56,866 bases of DNA from Hyphomicrobiales bacterium (lineage in GTDB: Bacteria; Pseudomonadota; Alphaproteobacteria; Rhizobiales; Methyloligellaceae): positions 1-56,866 of the forward strand of contig JAJFHQ010000063.1 of the NCBI GenBank assembly GCA_021775525.1. Direction: 5' to 3'. The position numbers were made by a program, and so were the translations under genes. The notes under the pieces were generated by a model. The model was given only the letters and a program-made list of their open reading frames with translations, ran no database searches and had not been told where the DNA came from. Shown here in pieces: positions 25,567-34,404 of the stretch; position 1 is the first letter of the stretch, and every line of letters begins with the position of its first letter.

Positions 25567-28500
25567 ATGATTGACGGCTGGATCATCATAACAGCAGCCC
25601 TGGCCTATCTCGGGTTTCTATTCGCCGTGGCCTATTTTGGCGACCGTCAGGCCCGACCCAAAATGTCGAGCCGTGGCCGCCCGGCGATATATGCCCTGTC
25701 GCTGGCCGCCTACTGCACCTCCTGGACTTTTTTCGGCTCTGTCGGACTGTCGGCCACCACCGGATTCAATTTCATTCCCGTATATCTCGGGCCGATCATA
25801 ATGTTCGCGGTCGGCTGGCCACTCGTCATCCGCATTATTCGCCTGTCCAAGACCCAGAACATCACCTCGATCGCCGACTTCATCGCTGCCCGCTATGGCA
25901 AGAATTCTTCGCTCGCGGCCATCGTCACGGTGATCGCGGTGGCAGGCACGCTGCCCTATATTGCGCTCCAGCTCAAAGCGGTGTCGGAATCAGTCACGAC
26001 TCTGATCGGTCCCGTTGGGACGGGTCACAATATATCGCTGCTGTCTTCACCTTTGGGTGACATCGCCTTCATTGTCGCCGTGCTGATGGCGATTTTCGCG
26101 ATCCTGTTCGGCACACGCCACATTGACGCCACCGAGCACCAGGAAGGCCTCATGCTGGCCATCGCAACCGAGTCTGTCGTCAAGATTCTCGCCTTCATGC
26201 TGGTTGGCGCCTACATCACTTTCGAGATGTTTGGCGGGCTCGGCCCCCTGCTTGAACGCGCCGCGCAAAGCCCGGAAGTGAATGAACTGTTCTCCCGTGG
26301 TTTCAATGGCGGGGCGTGGATCACCGTCACCCTACTCTCTCTGGTGTGCATCATTCTCCTGCCACGCCAGTTCCACGTCGCGGTGGTGGAAAACAATTCC
26401 GAGAACGAGGTCCGCCGCGCCGCGTGGCTGTTCCCGCTCTATCTCGTGGCCATCAACCTGTTCGTGATTCCCATCGCCATGGCCGGGCTGCTCACTTTCC
26501 CCAACGGCGAGGTTTCGGGTGACATGTTCGTGCTGGCGTTGCCGCTTTCGGCGGGCGCACAATTCGTAACGCTCGCTGCCTTCATCGGTGGGCTGTCCGC
26601 CGCCACCGCCATGGTCATCGTCGCCACGGTTGCGCTGTCGATCATGATCTCGAATGATCTCGTGGTACCGCTGCTCCTGCGCCGGCGTCTTCTTGACGTG
26701 ACCGAACGGGAAGACTTGAGCGCATTGCTGCTCAATATCCGCCGATCGGCCATCTTCGCCATTCTGATCCTTGGCTACGTGTTCTACCGGATGATCGGCG
26801 ATACAGTCGCGCTCGCCTCTATCGGCTTGTTGTCCTTCTCCGCCATCGCGCAGTTCGCCCCGGCCTTTTTCGGCGGCTTGGTGTGGCGTCGCGCCACTGC
26901 CCGGGGCGCTATCGCCGGCATCCTCGCGGGCTTTGCCCTGTGGGCCTATACGCTGTTGCTACCCGCCTTTGTGCATTCCGGACTGCTTGATAATGGCATC
27001 CTTCTGCACGGTCCCTTCGACATGCACCTTTTACGGCCCCAGGTACTGTTCAATCTCGAATTCGAGCCCATACCGCACGGGGTATTCTGGAGCCTGTTGG
27101 TCAACATGGTTGCCTATGTCACCGTCTCCTTGTTCAGGGCGCCGGAACCAATCGAACGGTTGCAGGCGAACGTATTCATTCATGACGAGCTGGTACGCCC
27201 CCAGACCCCTGGCTTCCGCCTGTGGCGGACCTCAATCACGGTGGAAGAATTGCAAAATACTGCCGGACGGTATGTCGGCGAGGAGCGCGCCAGGCGCTCG
27301 TTTGAAGAGTATGCGTCGAACCTGACCGAAGAGCTGCACCCCAAGGGCGAAGCGGACATCAACCTGCTGCGCTATACGGAACACCTTCTGGCAAGCGCCA
27401 TTGGCACGGCTTCGTCGCGCCTGGTGCTTTCGCTGTTACTGCGCCGGCGTGCGGTTGGCATCAAGTCAGCCCAAAAGTTGCTGGACGATGCGTCTGAAGC
27501 AATTCAGTACAACCGCGACCTGCTGCAATCCGCCCTCGATCATGTGCGCCAGGGCATCTCGGTGTATGATAAGGACATGCGCCTTATTTGCTGGAACCGG
27601 CAGTTCCGTGAAGTGCTCGACTTGCCCGCAGAATATGGCCGTGTCGGCGTGCCGCTTGACGAGATCATACGTTATTCTGCTGAACGTGGAGACTTTGGAC
27701 CTGGCAATACCGAAGACCTGGTATCGGACCGCATCAACAAATTCGTCATCACCCAGGAAACTTTCCAGGAGCGCTTGAGCAACGATGGCCAGGTGCTCGA
27801 AGTGCGCACCAACTCCATGCCGCAGGGCGGCATCGTGACCACCTTCACTGACATCACAGACCGTATGGAAGCAGGCGAGGCGTTAGCCCGGGCGAACGAA
27901 AACCTGGAACGGCGGGTGCGCGAGCGTACTGCCGAACTCACCAAGGTGAACCGTGAACTCGCCAAGGCCAAGGCCAAAGCGGACGATGCCAATCTGGGCA
28001 AGACCCGGTTCCTGGCTGCCGCCAGCCACGATATTCTACAACCCCTCAACGCGGCGCGCCTCTACACGACCAGCCTTGTTGAGCGCAAGCGGCGTGGTGA
28101 GGATGGCCGGCTTATCCGCAATGTCGATGCGTCCCTCGAAGCGGTCGAGGAGATACTTGGCACGCTGCTTGATATCTCGCGGCTGGATACCGGAGCCATG
28201 AAACCGGAAATCACGGTGTTCCCGGTGGCTGAATTACTGAAGCAATTGAAACTCGAATTTGAGCCCATCGCCAAGGACAAGGGACTCGATTTCCGGGTGC
28301 ATCCATCAAGCCTTTCGGTGAGCTCAGACAGGCGCCTGCTGCGACGTGTGCTGCAGAATCTCATTTCCAACGCCATAAAATATACCGAGAGCGGCCGGGT
28401 GGTTCTTGGGTGTCGGCGCCGGCCAAAAGGGCAGATTGAGGTACAGATATTCGATACCGGTCCCGGCATCGCAAAAGACAAGCAGAAACTCATCTTCAAG

Positions 28501-29094
28501 GAGTTTCAGCGGCTGGCGACAAACAGTGACGGCACTCATGGCCTCGGTCTCGGACTTTCCATCGTTGAACGCATTGGCCGCATTCTCGACCACAAGGTGA
28601 GACTGGAATCGAAGACGCAAAGCGGTTCAGTCTTTTCAGTCATCCTGCCCGTATCCGAACCGCGCGTCGAGCAACGCACAACCACAATCCGCATCGGTGC
28701 CGGGAAAATCGCCGGTTGCAAGGTGCTGTGTATAGACAATGAACCGGCCATTCTCGAGGGGATGCAAACATTGCTCGCGGGCTGGGATTGTTCCGTGCTG
28801 AAGGCAACAGACTCGACTGAAGCTCTAGAGCAAATCCGCACCTCGTCCCACCCGCCCGAAATTATCCTCGCCGACTACCATCTCGACGAGGAAACCGGTC
28901 TCGATGCCGTAAAGGTCATTAGGGAAGAGCTAGGATACGAGGTTCCTGCGGTGGTGATAACGGCCGACCGCTCACCCGAGGTGGAGGAACTGATCCGGAG
29001 GGAAGGTTTGCAATTGCTACGCAAGCCGCTACGTCCGGCTGCGCTTAGGGCGGTAATGGCGCAATCTCGGATACGCCAGGCCGCAGCGGAATAA
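25567..29094 (+). CDS. SSF-domain hybrid sensor histidine kinase (CrbS/MxtR-like)
   Basis: The 1175-residue protein fuses a sodium:solute symporter-like N-terminus (about 13 TM helices, to about residue 520) to a PAS domain (about 655-760), a coiled coil, a HisKA domain with phospho-acceptor His821 in ASHDILQPLNAARLY, an HATPase domain (LGLGLSIVERIG) and a C-terminal receiver with Asp1103 in ILADYHLDEETGLDA. This order is that of CrbS/MxtR kinases, which with the response regulator CrbR/ErdR control acetate use in Vibrio and Pseudomonas. The response regulator gene lies convergently 18 bp away and an acetate-type symporter follows, supporting this assignment. The actual signal is not known. 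Confidence 0.9.
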   Translation: MIDGWIIITAALAYLGFLFAVAYFGDRQARPKMSSRGRPAIYALSLAAYCTSWTFFGSVGLSATTGFNFIPVYLGPIIMFAVGWPLVIRIIRLSKTQNITSIADFIAARYGKNSSLAAIVTVIAVAGTLPYIALQLKAVSESVTTLIGPVGTGHNISLLSSPLGDIAFIVAVLMAIFAILFGTRHIDATEHQEGLMLAIATESVVKILAFMLVGAYITFEMFGGLGPLLERAAQSPEVNELFSRGFNGGAWITVTLLSLVCIILLPRQFHVAVVENNSENEVRRAAWLFPLYLVAINLFVIPIAMAGLLTFPNGEVSGDMFVLALPLSAGAQFVTLAAFIGGLSAATAMVIVATVALSIMISNDLVVPLLLRRRLLDVTEREDLSALLLNIRRSAIFAILILGYVFYRMIGDTVALASIGLLSFSAIAQFAPAFFGGLVWRRATARGAIAGILAGFALWAYTLLLPAFVHSGLLDNGILLHGPFDMHLLRPQVLFNLEFEPIPHGVFWSLLVNMVAYVTVSLFRAPEPIERLQANVFIHDELVRPQTPGFRLWRTSITVEELQNTAGRYVGEERARRSFEEYASNLTEELHPKGEADINLLRYTEHLLASAIGTASSRLVLSLLLRRRAVGIKSAQKLLDDASEAIQYNRDLLQSALDHVRQGISVYDKDMRLICWNRQFREVLDLPAEYGRVGVPLDEIIRYSAERGDFGPGNTEDLVSDRINKFVITQETFQERLSNDGQVLEVRTNSMPQGGIVTTFTDITDRMEAGEALARANENLERRVRERTAELTKVNRELAKAKAKADDANLGKTRFLAAASHDILQPLNAARLYTTSLVERKRRGEDGRLIRNVDASLEAVEEILGTLLDISRLDTGAMKPEITVFPVAELLKQLKLEFEPIAKDKGLDFRVHPSSLSVSSDRRLLRRVLQNLISNAIKYTESGRVVLGCRRRPKGQIEVQIFDTGPGIAKDKQKLIFKEFQRLATNSDGTHGLGLGLSIVERIGRILDHKVRLESKTQSGSVFSVILPVSEPRVEQRTTTIRIGAGKIAGCKVLCIDNEPAILEGMQTLLAGWDCSVLKATDSTEALEQIRTSSHPPEIILADYHLDEETGLDAVKVIREELGYEVPAVVITADRSPEVEELIRREGLQLLRKPLRPAALRAVMAQSRIRQAAAE

Positions 29095-29112
29095 TCCGAA
29101 ATCACACGTCTG

Positions 29113-29778
29113 TCAGGCTTGTTCGACTGAGCCTTGCCACTCCTGGCCTTCAATCTTGTTGACGGCGATGACTGCCTGGGTTCGGCTGTCGACACCGAGC
29201 TTCTGAAGGATTGCCGACACGTGGGCCTTGATGGTCGCCTCTGACACGCTCAGCTTGTAGGCGATCTGCTTGTTGAGCAGCCCCTCGCTCAACATCATCA
29301 ACACGCGCACCTGCTGCGGGGTGAGCGTCGCAAGCCGACCCACCAGATCAGTTGTCTCGCCATCTCCTTCTTCACCGAGATCGAGATCGGGCGGAGTCCA
29401 CACATCCCCCTCAAGCACGGTCCGGACGGCTTCACGAATGGTCTCTACCGGCAGTGACTTGGGGATGAAACCCGATGCACCGAACTCGATACAGCGACGG
29501 ATGGCGGAAGGGTCTTCGTTGGCTGACACCACGACAACAGGGATTTCGGGATATTGCGCACGCAGATACATCAATCCGGAAAATCCCTTGACGCCCGGCA
29601 TGGCAAGATCAAGCAGCACCAGGTCTGTTTCGGTTTTTCCTTCCAATGTTCCTGAGAGCCCCTCCAGCGATCCAGCCTCGGAGAAGACGAGATCACTGAA
29701 TTTATCGCTGAGCGCCTGGCGCAGCGCATCCCTGAACAACGGATGGTCGTCAACAATGATGATACTGTAAGCGGCCAT
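29113..29778 (-). CDS. NarL/FixJ-type response regulator (CrbR/ErdR-like)
   Basis: This 221-residue regulator has an N-terminal receiver with the acidic pair Asp10-Asp11 (IIIVDDHPLFRDAL) and phospho-acceptor Asp57 in VLLDLAMPG, then a LuxR-type helix-turn-helix (LTPQQVRVLMMLSEGLLNKQ, with recognition helix SEATIKAHVSAIL). The ATG at 29778 gives the normal N-terminus; a start five codons upstream is also in frame. It is convergent with the SSF-kinase gene and divergent from the DUF4212-symporter pair, whose upstream region contains a 9-bp inverted repeat at 29907, so it probably controls that operon. Confidence 0.93.
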   Translation of the reverse strand: MAAYSIIIVDDHPLFRDALRQALSDKFSDLVFSEAGSLEGLSGTLEGKTETDLVLLDLAMPGVKGFSGLMYLRAQYPEIPVVVVSANEDPSAIRRCIEFGASGFIPKSLPVETIREAVRTVLEGDVWTPPDLDLGEEGDGETTDLVGRLATLTPQQVRVLMMLSEGLLNKQIAYKLSVSEATIKAHVSAILQKLGVDSRTQAVIAVNKIEGQEWQGSVEQA

Positions 29779-29906
29779 TTGACGGCCTTTCATATCAGGG
29801 CGTTTGACTCATGAATAAGTCAATCCGACCCGTTTCCCCCAAGTCAGGTATAACATGGCAGTGTAAATTGAAAAAATCAGCAAATTCAATGGTCCAAACG
29901 GTCAGT

Positions 29907-29939
29907 GTCAGGGGATCCGCCCGAAGTTGTTCCCCTGAC
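29907..29939. promoter_or_regulatory. 9-bp inverted repeat upstream of symporter operon
   Basis: Perfect arms GTCAGGGGA (29907-29915) and TCCCCTGAC (29931-29939) are separated by 15 nt. They lie 103 bp before the DUF4212 start, in the divergent region shared with the response regulator gene. It may be an operator or a leader hairpin; no sequence-specific match to a known box is claimed. Confidence 0.45.
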
Positions 29940-30042
29940 TTGCAAATTTCTTGAAAGCTTTGCATGGAGAGACAAGACTGGTAGGACCTTACTCCCGCCC
30001 CGATCCAGTGAAAAAATTTAGGGACAAACCAAGAGGCACGTC

Positions 30043-30303
30043 ATGATCGATGATGAACAACGCCCGCGCTACTGGCTGCAAACGCTGCTTCTGGCTCTCG
30101 GCATGGTGGCATTAATTGCGATATGCGCCTTCATACTGCCCTTGTTCACGGCTGAACTTAACACGGACACACTGTTGAGTTTTCCACTTGGCTATTTCTT
30201 CGCGGCGCAAGGTGTGATGTTAGTTCTGATTGTCGCCGTCTACTGGGCTGGAACCCGCCAAGCCGAAACCGACCGTAAATTTGGCGCCACGGACGATCTG
30301 TAG
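30043..30303 (+). CDS. DUF4212 small symporter subunit
   Basis: The 86-residue membrane protein begins with a charged tail and the conserved YWLQTLLLALGMVALIAICA helix, then a second helix FFAAQGVMLVLIVAVYWAG. This is the DUF4212 (YjcH-like) subunit that accompanies acetate-type sodium:solute symporters. A GAGG element precedes the ATG by 8 nt. It lies 27 bp before the symporter gene and is surely co-transcribed with it. Confidence 0.92.
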   Translation: MIDDEQRPRYWLQTLLLALGMVALIAICAFILPLFTAELNTDTLLSFPLGYFFAAQGVMLVLIVAVYWAGTRQAETDRKFGATDDL

Positions 30304-30330
30304 GCACCCCTGGGGCACCGGACGTTTAAC

Positions 30331-32223
30331 ATGTCACTGCAAAGTCAATACCGCCCACTGAACCCGCGCCTGGGCACCCATTACGCGATCTTCGCCAGTG
30401 CGTTCATGGCGCTGCTGCTGATGCTGGCGCTACTGGAACAACTCGGTGCACGAAAGCTGTGGTTAAGCCACACGATGATCCTGGTGCCCCTGCTGCTCTA
30501 TCTCATTGTTGCTGCTCTGACGCGAACGCTGGATCTGCACGAGTTCTTTTCCGTAAGCCGTCGCATCCCGCCGGTCTTCGGTGGCCTTGCCCTTGCGGTG
30601 ACTGCCATCGGCGGCGTCGGATTGTTCGCACTTACCGGTTCCTTGTTCCTGATTGGCTTCGACGCGCTGGCGCTGGCCATTGGTTGGATTTCAGGATTTA
30701 CACTCGCCGCCGTGCTTTTCGTGCCCTATTTGCGCAAGACCGGCGCTTATACCCTGCCCGGTTTTTTCCGGCTGCGTTTCAAAAGTCCATTGCTGGGGGC
30801 GGTCGGAGCGCTGTTGCTCCTTCCACCCACCGCCATACTCCTGGCAGCGGAATTGCGCATTGGTGCGTTCGTGACGTCCTTGTTTGCATCGGTCTCGTTT
30901 GAAATTGCGGTCATCTGCGGCGCTGTGTTCATCATCATCACCCTCGTCCTGGGCGGGTTGCGCTCGCTTACATGGACTCAGAGCGTTCAATACATGGTGG
31001 TGCTGGCCGGGCTTTTGGTACCCCTTGTGGTGGTTTCCATACAGGTCACCAACCTGCCACTGCCGCAGCTCACCTATGGCGGGTTGCTGGAGCAAACGTC
31101 AATCAACGAGGTCGCGCTTGGTGCCTCTCCCACATCTCCCACTCCGCTGTTGGGCGGGCTCCCCGGCGAGCGTCCCGAGCCTGCGACCAAACCCTTCCTG
31201 CAGGCCTTTGGCGCAATCACCAGGATGGAGTTCGTGCTGCTGGTATTTTGCCTGCTGGCCGGCACAGCCGCGATGCCGAGCCTGCTGCTGCGGGCTGGTA
31301 CGGCAACTCATACCATGCAATCGCGGAAACTCATGGGCTGGGGCACCCTGTTTCTTGGCCTGTTCCTGATCACCGCCCCGGCCTATGCAGTGTTCGCGAA
31401 ATATCTCACACTTCAGCAAATCGTGGGAGCCACCCCGTCACAGTTGCCAGGCTGGATTGGAGGCTTACGGGATGCCGGACTTGCGAACTTCTCGGATCGC
31501 AACGGGGATGGCATCATCAGCGCGGCAGAGTTGTTGATTTCGCGCGATGGCGTTGCGCTGGCCCTGCCCATCATGGCCGGACTTCCCTTTATCCTGGTGG
31601 TCTTCGCCGCCACCGCCGGCATCGCGGCAACGTTGGCCGCGGGGGCGGCCCACGCCTTTGCGGCTGGCACCGCAATCAGCGATGACCTCTATTACGGAGT
31701 GCTAAACCGCACCTCCACACCTGGAAAAAGAATGTTCGTTGCCCGCATTGCCATGTCGGTGCTGGCACTCGGTGCGGCGTGGTTCGTCACCACGAATGAT
31801 TTTGATGTACTGCGAGCCGCCATCGGTGCCCTATCTCTTGCTGGTGCGGCTTACCTTCCGGCACTGGTGCTCTCCATATGGTGGAAGCGCACAACCAAGT
31901 GGGGCGTACTGGCGGCAATGCTGGCGGGGGCCGGCATATCTGGCGCACACATGGCGCTACAGCTCTCAGGCAGCGGCGCGTTATGGCCGGGCTTGAGTGG
32001 GTTGCTCGCTGGCGTTCTTGGCGTCCCGGCCGGGTTCGTGGCGGGCATAGCGGTGAGCCTTGCCACGCCGAAGCCCTCGCCCGAAATGGAAGCCCTTGCC
32101 GACGATATGCGCGACCCGAGTGGTGAAGCCCTGTTTGACAAGGCCATGCGGCTGGCACCCCTCAGGAACAGGCCTGAACTTCCGGTGCCGGAGAATGAAC
32201 GCACGTCTGATGTCTCGTCTTAG
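30331..32223 (+). CDS. Sodium:solute symporter, VC_2705 subfamily
   Basis: This 630-residue inner-membrane carrier of the SSF family has about 13 TM helices. Its partner DUF4212 protein and the CrbS-like kinase nearby point to uptake of acetate or another short-chain carboxylate. A hydrophilic loop holds a canonical EF-hand at residues 389-400 (D389-R-N391-G-D393-G-I395-I-S397-A-A-E400), suggesting bound calcium or magnesium; I believe a similar loop occurs in relatives. The stop lies within the start region of the downstream pip gene (overlap of up to 29 bp). Confidence 0.9.
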   Translation: MSLQSQYRPLNPRLGTHYAIFASAFMALLLMLALLEQLGARKLWLSHTMILVPLLLYLIVAALTRTLDLHEFFSVSRRIPPVFGGLALAVTAIGGVGLFALTGSLFLIGFDALALAIGWISGFTLAAVLFVPYLRKTGAYTLPGFFRLRFKSPLLGAVGALLLLPPTAILLAAELRIGAFVTSLFASVSFEIAVICGAVFIIITLVLGGLRSLTWTQSVQYMVVLAGLLVPLVVVSIQVTNLPLPQLTYGGLLEQTSINEVALGASPTSPTPLLGGLPGERPEPATKPFLQAFGAITRMEFVLLVFCLLAGTAAMPSLLLRAGTATHTMQSRKLMGWGTLFLGLFLITAPAYAVFAKYLTLQQIVGATPSQLPGWIGGLRDAGLANFSDRNGDGIISAAELLISRDGVALALPIMAGLPFILVVFAATAGIAATLAAGAAHAFAAGTAISDDLYYGVLNRTSTPGKRMFVARIAMSVLALGAAWFVTTNDFDVLRAAIGALSLAGAAYLPALVLSIWWKRTTKWGVLAAMLAGAGISGAHMALQLSGSGALWPGLSGLLAGVLGVPAGFVAGIAVSLATPKPSPEMEALADDMRDPSGEALFDKAMRLAPLRNRPELPVPENERTSDVSS

Positions 32224-33172
32224 CCTATACCCTCAGATCGCGCCCTATAACAGCGGGCGTCTCAAGGTCTCCGACCTGCATGAAATCTATTTCGAAGAAT
32301 GCGGCAATCCGGAAGGCCCTGCAGTCCTGATGGTCCATGGCGGACCGGGCGGCGGATCGAACCCGACCATGCGCCGGTACCACGACCCGGCCCACTACCG
32401 CATCGTCCTACTCGACCAGCGCGGCTGTGGCCGCTCCACACCCCACGCGGAGTTGGAAGAAAACACGACCTGGGATCTCGTGGCGGACATGGAGACGTTA
32501 CGCGAGCATCTGGGGCTTGAGCGCTGGCAGCTACTTGGCGGCTCCTGGGGATCGACCCTCTCGCTCGCCTATGCGCAAACCCACTCCAAACGCGTGAGCC
32601 AGCTTATTCTCCGTGGTGTCTTCACACTCAGGCGCAGTGAAATCGAATGGTTCTACCAGGAAGGCACAAGCTGGATTCACCCTGACGCCTTCGAGGCCTA
32701 CCTGGCGCCGATCCCTGAACATGAGCGTGGCGACATGCTCAGCGCCTATCACAAGCGGCTCACGGGCGATGACCCCGATGTGCGGCTTGAGGCGGCGCGC
32801 GCCTGGAGCGTGTGGGAGGGCACAACACTTTCTCTTCTCCCCGATGAAGAGCGGATCAAAAATTTTGCCTCAAGCAGTTACGCCCTCGCTTTTGCCCGGA
32901 TCGAGTGCCACTATTTCGTGAATAAAGGTTTCATGGAAACAGATGGCCAACTGATTGCCAACGCGCATCTTCTGAAAGGCATTCCCGGCATCATCGTCCA
33001 TGGGCGCTATGACGTGGTGACCCCTCTCAAGAGTGCCTGGGAACTGGCGAAGGCGTGGCCGGATGCGGAATTAAAGATCGTTCCGGATTCAGGCCATGCC
33101 ATGACAGAGCCCGGCATCATCCATGAGCTCGTAAGCGCCACCCGGGCCTTTGGACCCGACGCTGCGGTTTGA
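32195..33172 (+). CDS. pip: Proline iminopeptidase
   Basis: This alpha/beta-hydrolase of about 325 residues shows the oxyanion motif VLMVHGGPGGGSNPTMRRY, the strand LLDQRGCGRS, the nucleophile elbow GGSWGSTLSL, and late Asp and His in HGRYDVVTPL and DSGHAM. It releases N-terminal proline from peptides in the cytoplasm. The start is uncertain between ATG 32195 and ATG 32210; both overlap the symporter stop and neither has a strong, well-spaced Shine-Dalgarno. Length and sequence match the family. Confidence 0.93.
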   Translation: MNARLMSRLSLYPQIAPYNSGRLKVSDLHEIYFEECGNPEGPAVLMVHGGPGGGSNPTMRRYHDPAHYRIVLLDQRGCGRSTPHAELEENTTWDLVADMETLREHLGLERWQLLGGSWGSTLSLAYAQTHSKRVSQLILRGVFTLRRSEIEWFYQEGTSWIHPDAFEAYLAPIPEHERGDMLSAYHKRLTGDDPDVRLEAARAWSVWEGTTLSLLPDEERIKNFASSSYALAFARIECHYFVNKGFMETDGQLIANAHLLKGIPGIIVHGRYDVVTPLKSAWELAKAWPDAELKIVPDSGHAMTEPGIIHELVSATRAFGPDAAV

Positions 33173-33180
33173 TAAAATAC

Positions 33181-33621
33181 TCACTCGTTCAACCCTGTAC
33201 CCAGGAATGTGAGCGTGACCCGCCGGTGATGCGGTGCGTCCCGGTGCTCCACCAGGTAGACCCCTTGCCATGTGCCAAGCGCCATACACCCCTCCTGCAC
33301 GGGGACCGAAAGGCTTGTGGAGGTTACCATCGACTTGATGTGGGCGGGCATGTCGTCGCTGCCCTCGAGTGAGTGACGATAGGGATGGCTGCGCGGGGCG
33401 ATGCGCTCCAGCGCATCGGTAAGATCACGCAGCACGTCCGGGTCGGCATTTTCCTGAACTGTGAGCGAGGCGGATGTGTGTGCGATAAACAGCGTGAGCA
33501 GCCCATCATGCACACCTTCTGACGCAAGCCATGTGTTGATCTCGCCGGTAATATCGGTGAAGCCTGGCCCGTGCGTTTCGAAAACAAGTGCAAGACTGGC
33601 GTGCTGGGTAACGGGTCTCAT
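33181..33621 (-). CDS. YjbQ family protein (UPF0047)
   Basis: This 146-residue protein belongs to the YjbQ/UPF0047 family, whose members can show weak thiamine-phosphate synthase activity. Motifs are GLLTLFIAHTSASLTVQENA, RSHPYRHSLEGSDDMPAHIK, and ALGTWQGVYLVEHRD, with the conserved His cluster. The ATG at 33621 follows the stop of the upstream coiled-coil gene by 4 bp, so they are co-translated. It is convergent with pip, with 8 bp between stops. Confidence 0.92.
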   Translation of the reverse strand: MRPVTQHASLALVFETHGPGFTDITGEINTWLASEGVHDGLLTLFIAHTSASLTVQENADPDVLRDLTDALERIAPRSHPYRHSLEGSDDMPAHIKSMVTSTSLSVPVQEGCMALGTWQGVYLVEHRDAPHHRRVTLTFLGTGLNE

Positions 33622-33625
33622 AAAC

Positions 33626-34081
33626 TCACGGCCGGTCCGGAGGGGCATCGGCCTGCATGTCTTCAGCCATTTGCTTGAAGCGGCGCATCATCTTCTCGAA
33701 GAAACTCATAAATTCCTCCACCTGGCCATCATCTGGCAGAAAGGATCGCGGGGCTTCTGTTTGCGGGGCATCGGACTGCGGGGTCTCACCGGGTGGTGCG
33801 TCACGCCCGGCCCGCGCGAGTTCTCCCCTCAAACGTTCATTCTCGATGCTCAGGCGATCAATCTCGTTCTGCAGCGCCCTCTGATCATCGGCAACACTCT
33901 TGCAGACCCAGTCTCCGGCTTCGCGTGCACAGCGCGAAACCGCGCCCGTTTTCGTGTCGAGGCGCAGCATGTCTTCCCCCGAAGGCGTCATGGTGTATCG
34001 CCCGGAGGCTGTCTCCTGCGCCAACACGGGGACAGCGGCCAACATCGTCAGCACTGCGGTAATTGTGATGCATTTGCGCAT
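33626..34081 (-). CDS. Exported coiled-coil protein of unknown function
   Basis: The 151-residue protein has a Sec signal peptide (residues 1-21, ending PVLAQ). The mature part has two Cys (SRCAREAGDWVCKS), a heptad-rich segment around QNEIDRLSIENERLRGELAR, a Pro/Ala-rich linker and a Met/Phe-rich amphipathic helix near the C-terminus (FMSFFEKMMRRFKQMAEDMQ). No enzymatic motif is seen. It is coupled to YjbQ and is probably periplasmic. Confidence 0.75.
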   Translation of the reverse strand: MRKCITITAVLTMLAAVPVLAQETASGRYTMTPSGEDMLRLDTKTGAVSRCAREAGDWVCKSVADDQRALQNEIDRLSIENERLRGELARAGRDAPPGETPQSDAPQTEAPRSFLPDDGQVEEFMSFFEKMMRRFKQMAEDMQADAPPDRP

Positions 34082-34404
34082 TTCTCACGTTTCTCCACAT
34101 GGCAAGGGCCGCTATCTCGGGCAACAATCTGCTTATCCTACCCTTAAAAGTGACCGCCCGAGGCCCTCTTGGCAAGCCTGCAATCGGCTCCACCGTGTCC
34201 CTAAATGGCATCGGACTTAACCTAATATTTACCGGCAACTGAAACCGTGGGGCACTGAAGTCGTCCATCCAGGTTTCGCGTTCCGGACAATCAAGAATTC
34301 GCGCTGCTTTGCGGCAGGGCACCACGTGAACATGCAGCTTCCGTCTCCCCTGAAGCAATCAGTGACGGAACGGCAGCCGAGGCGTTGAGCCCTCTGGAGT
34401 TGGG
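34082..34404. other. Intergenic region upstream of PodJ-like gene
   Basis: The 323-bp divergent spacer has no supported gene. A near CtrA site, TTAA-N7-TTTA, lies at 34217-34231; otherwise no promoter could be called. Confidence 0.45.
34217..34231 (+). promoter_or_regulatory. Possible CtrA-type site (one mismatch)
   Basis: TTAACCTAATATTTA fits TTAA-N7-TTAA with one mismatch in the second half. It lies 174 bp before the PodJ-like start. Such sites occur by chance in AT-rich spacers, so this is tentative. Confidence 0.3.
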
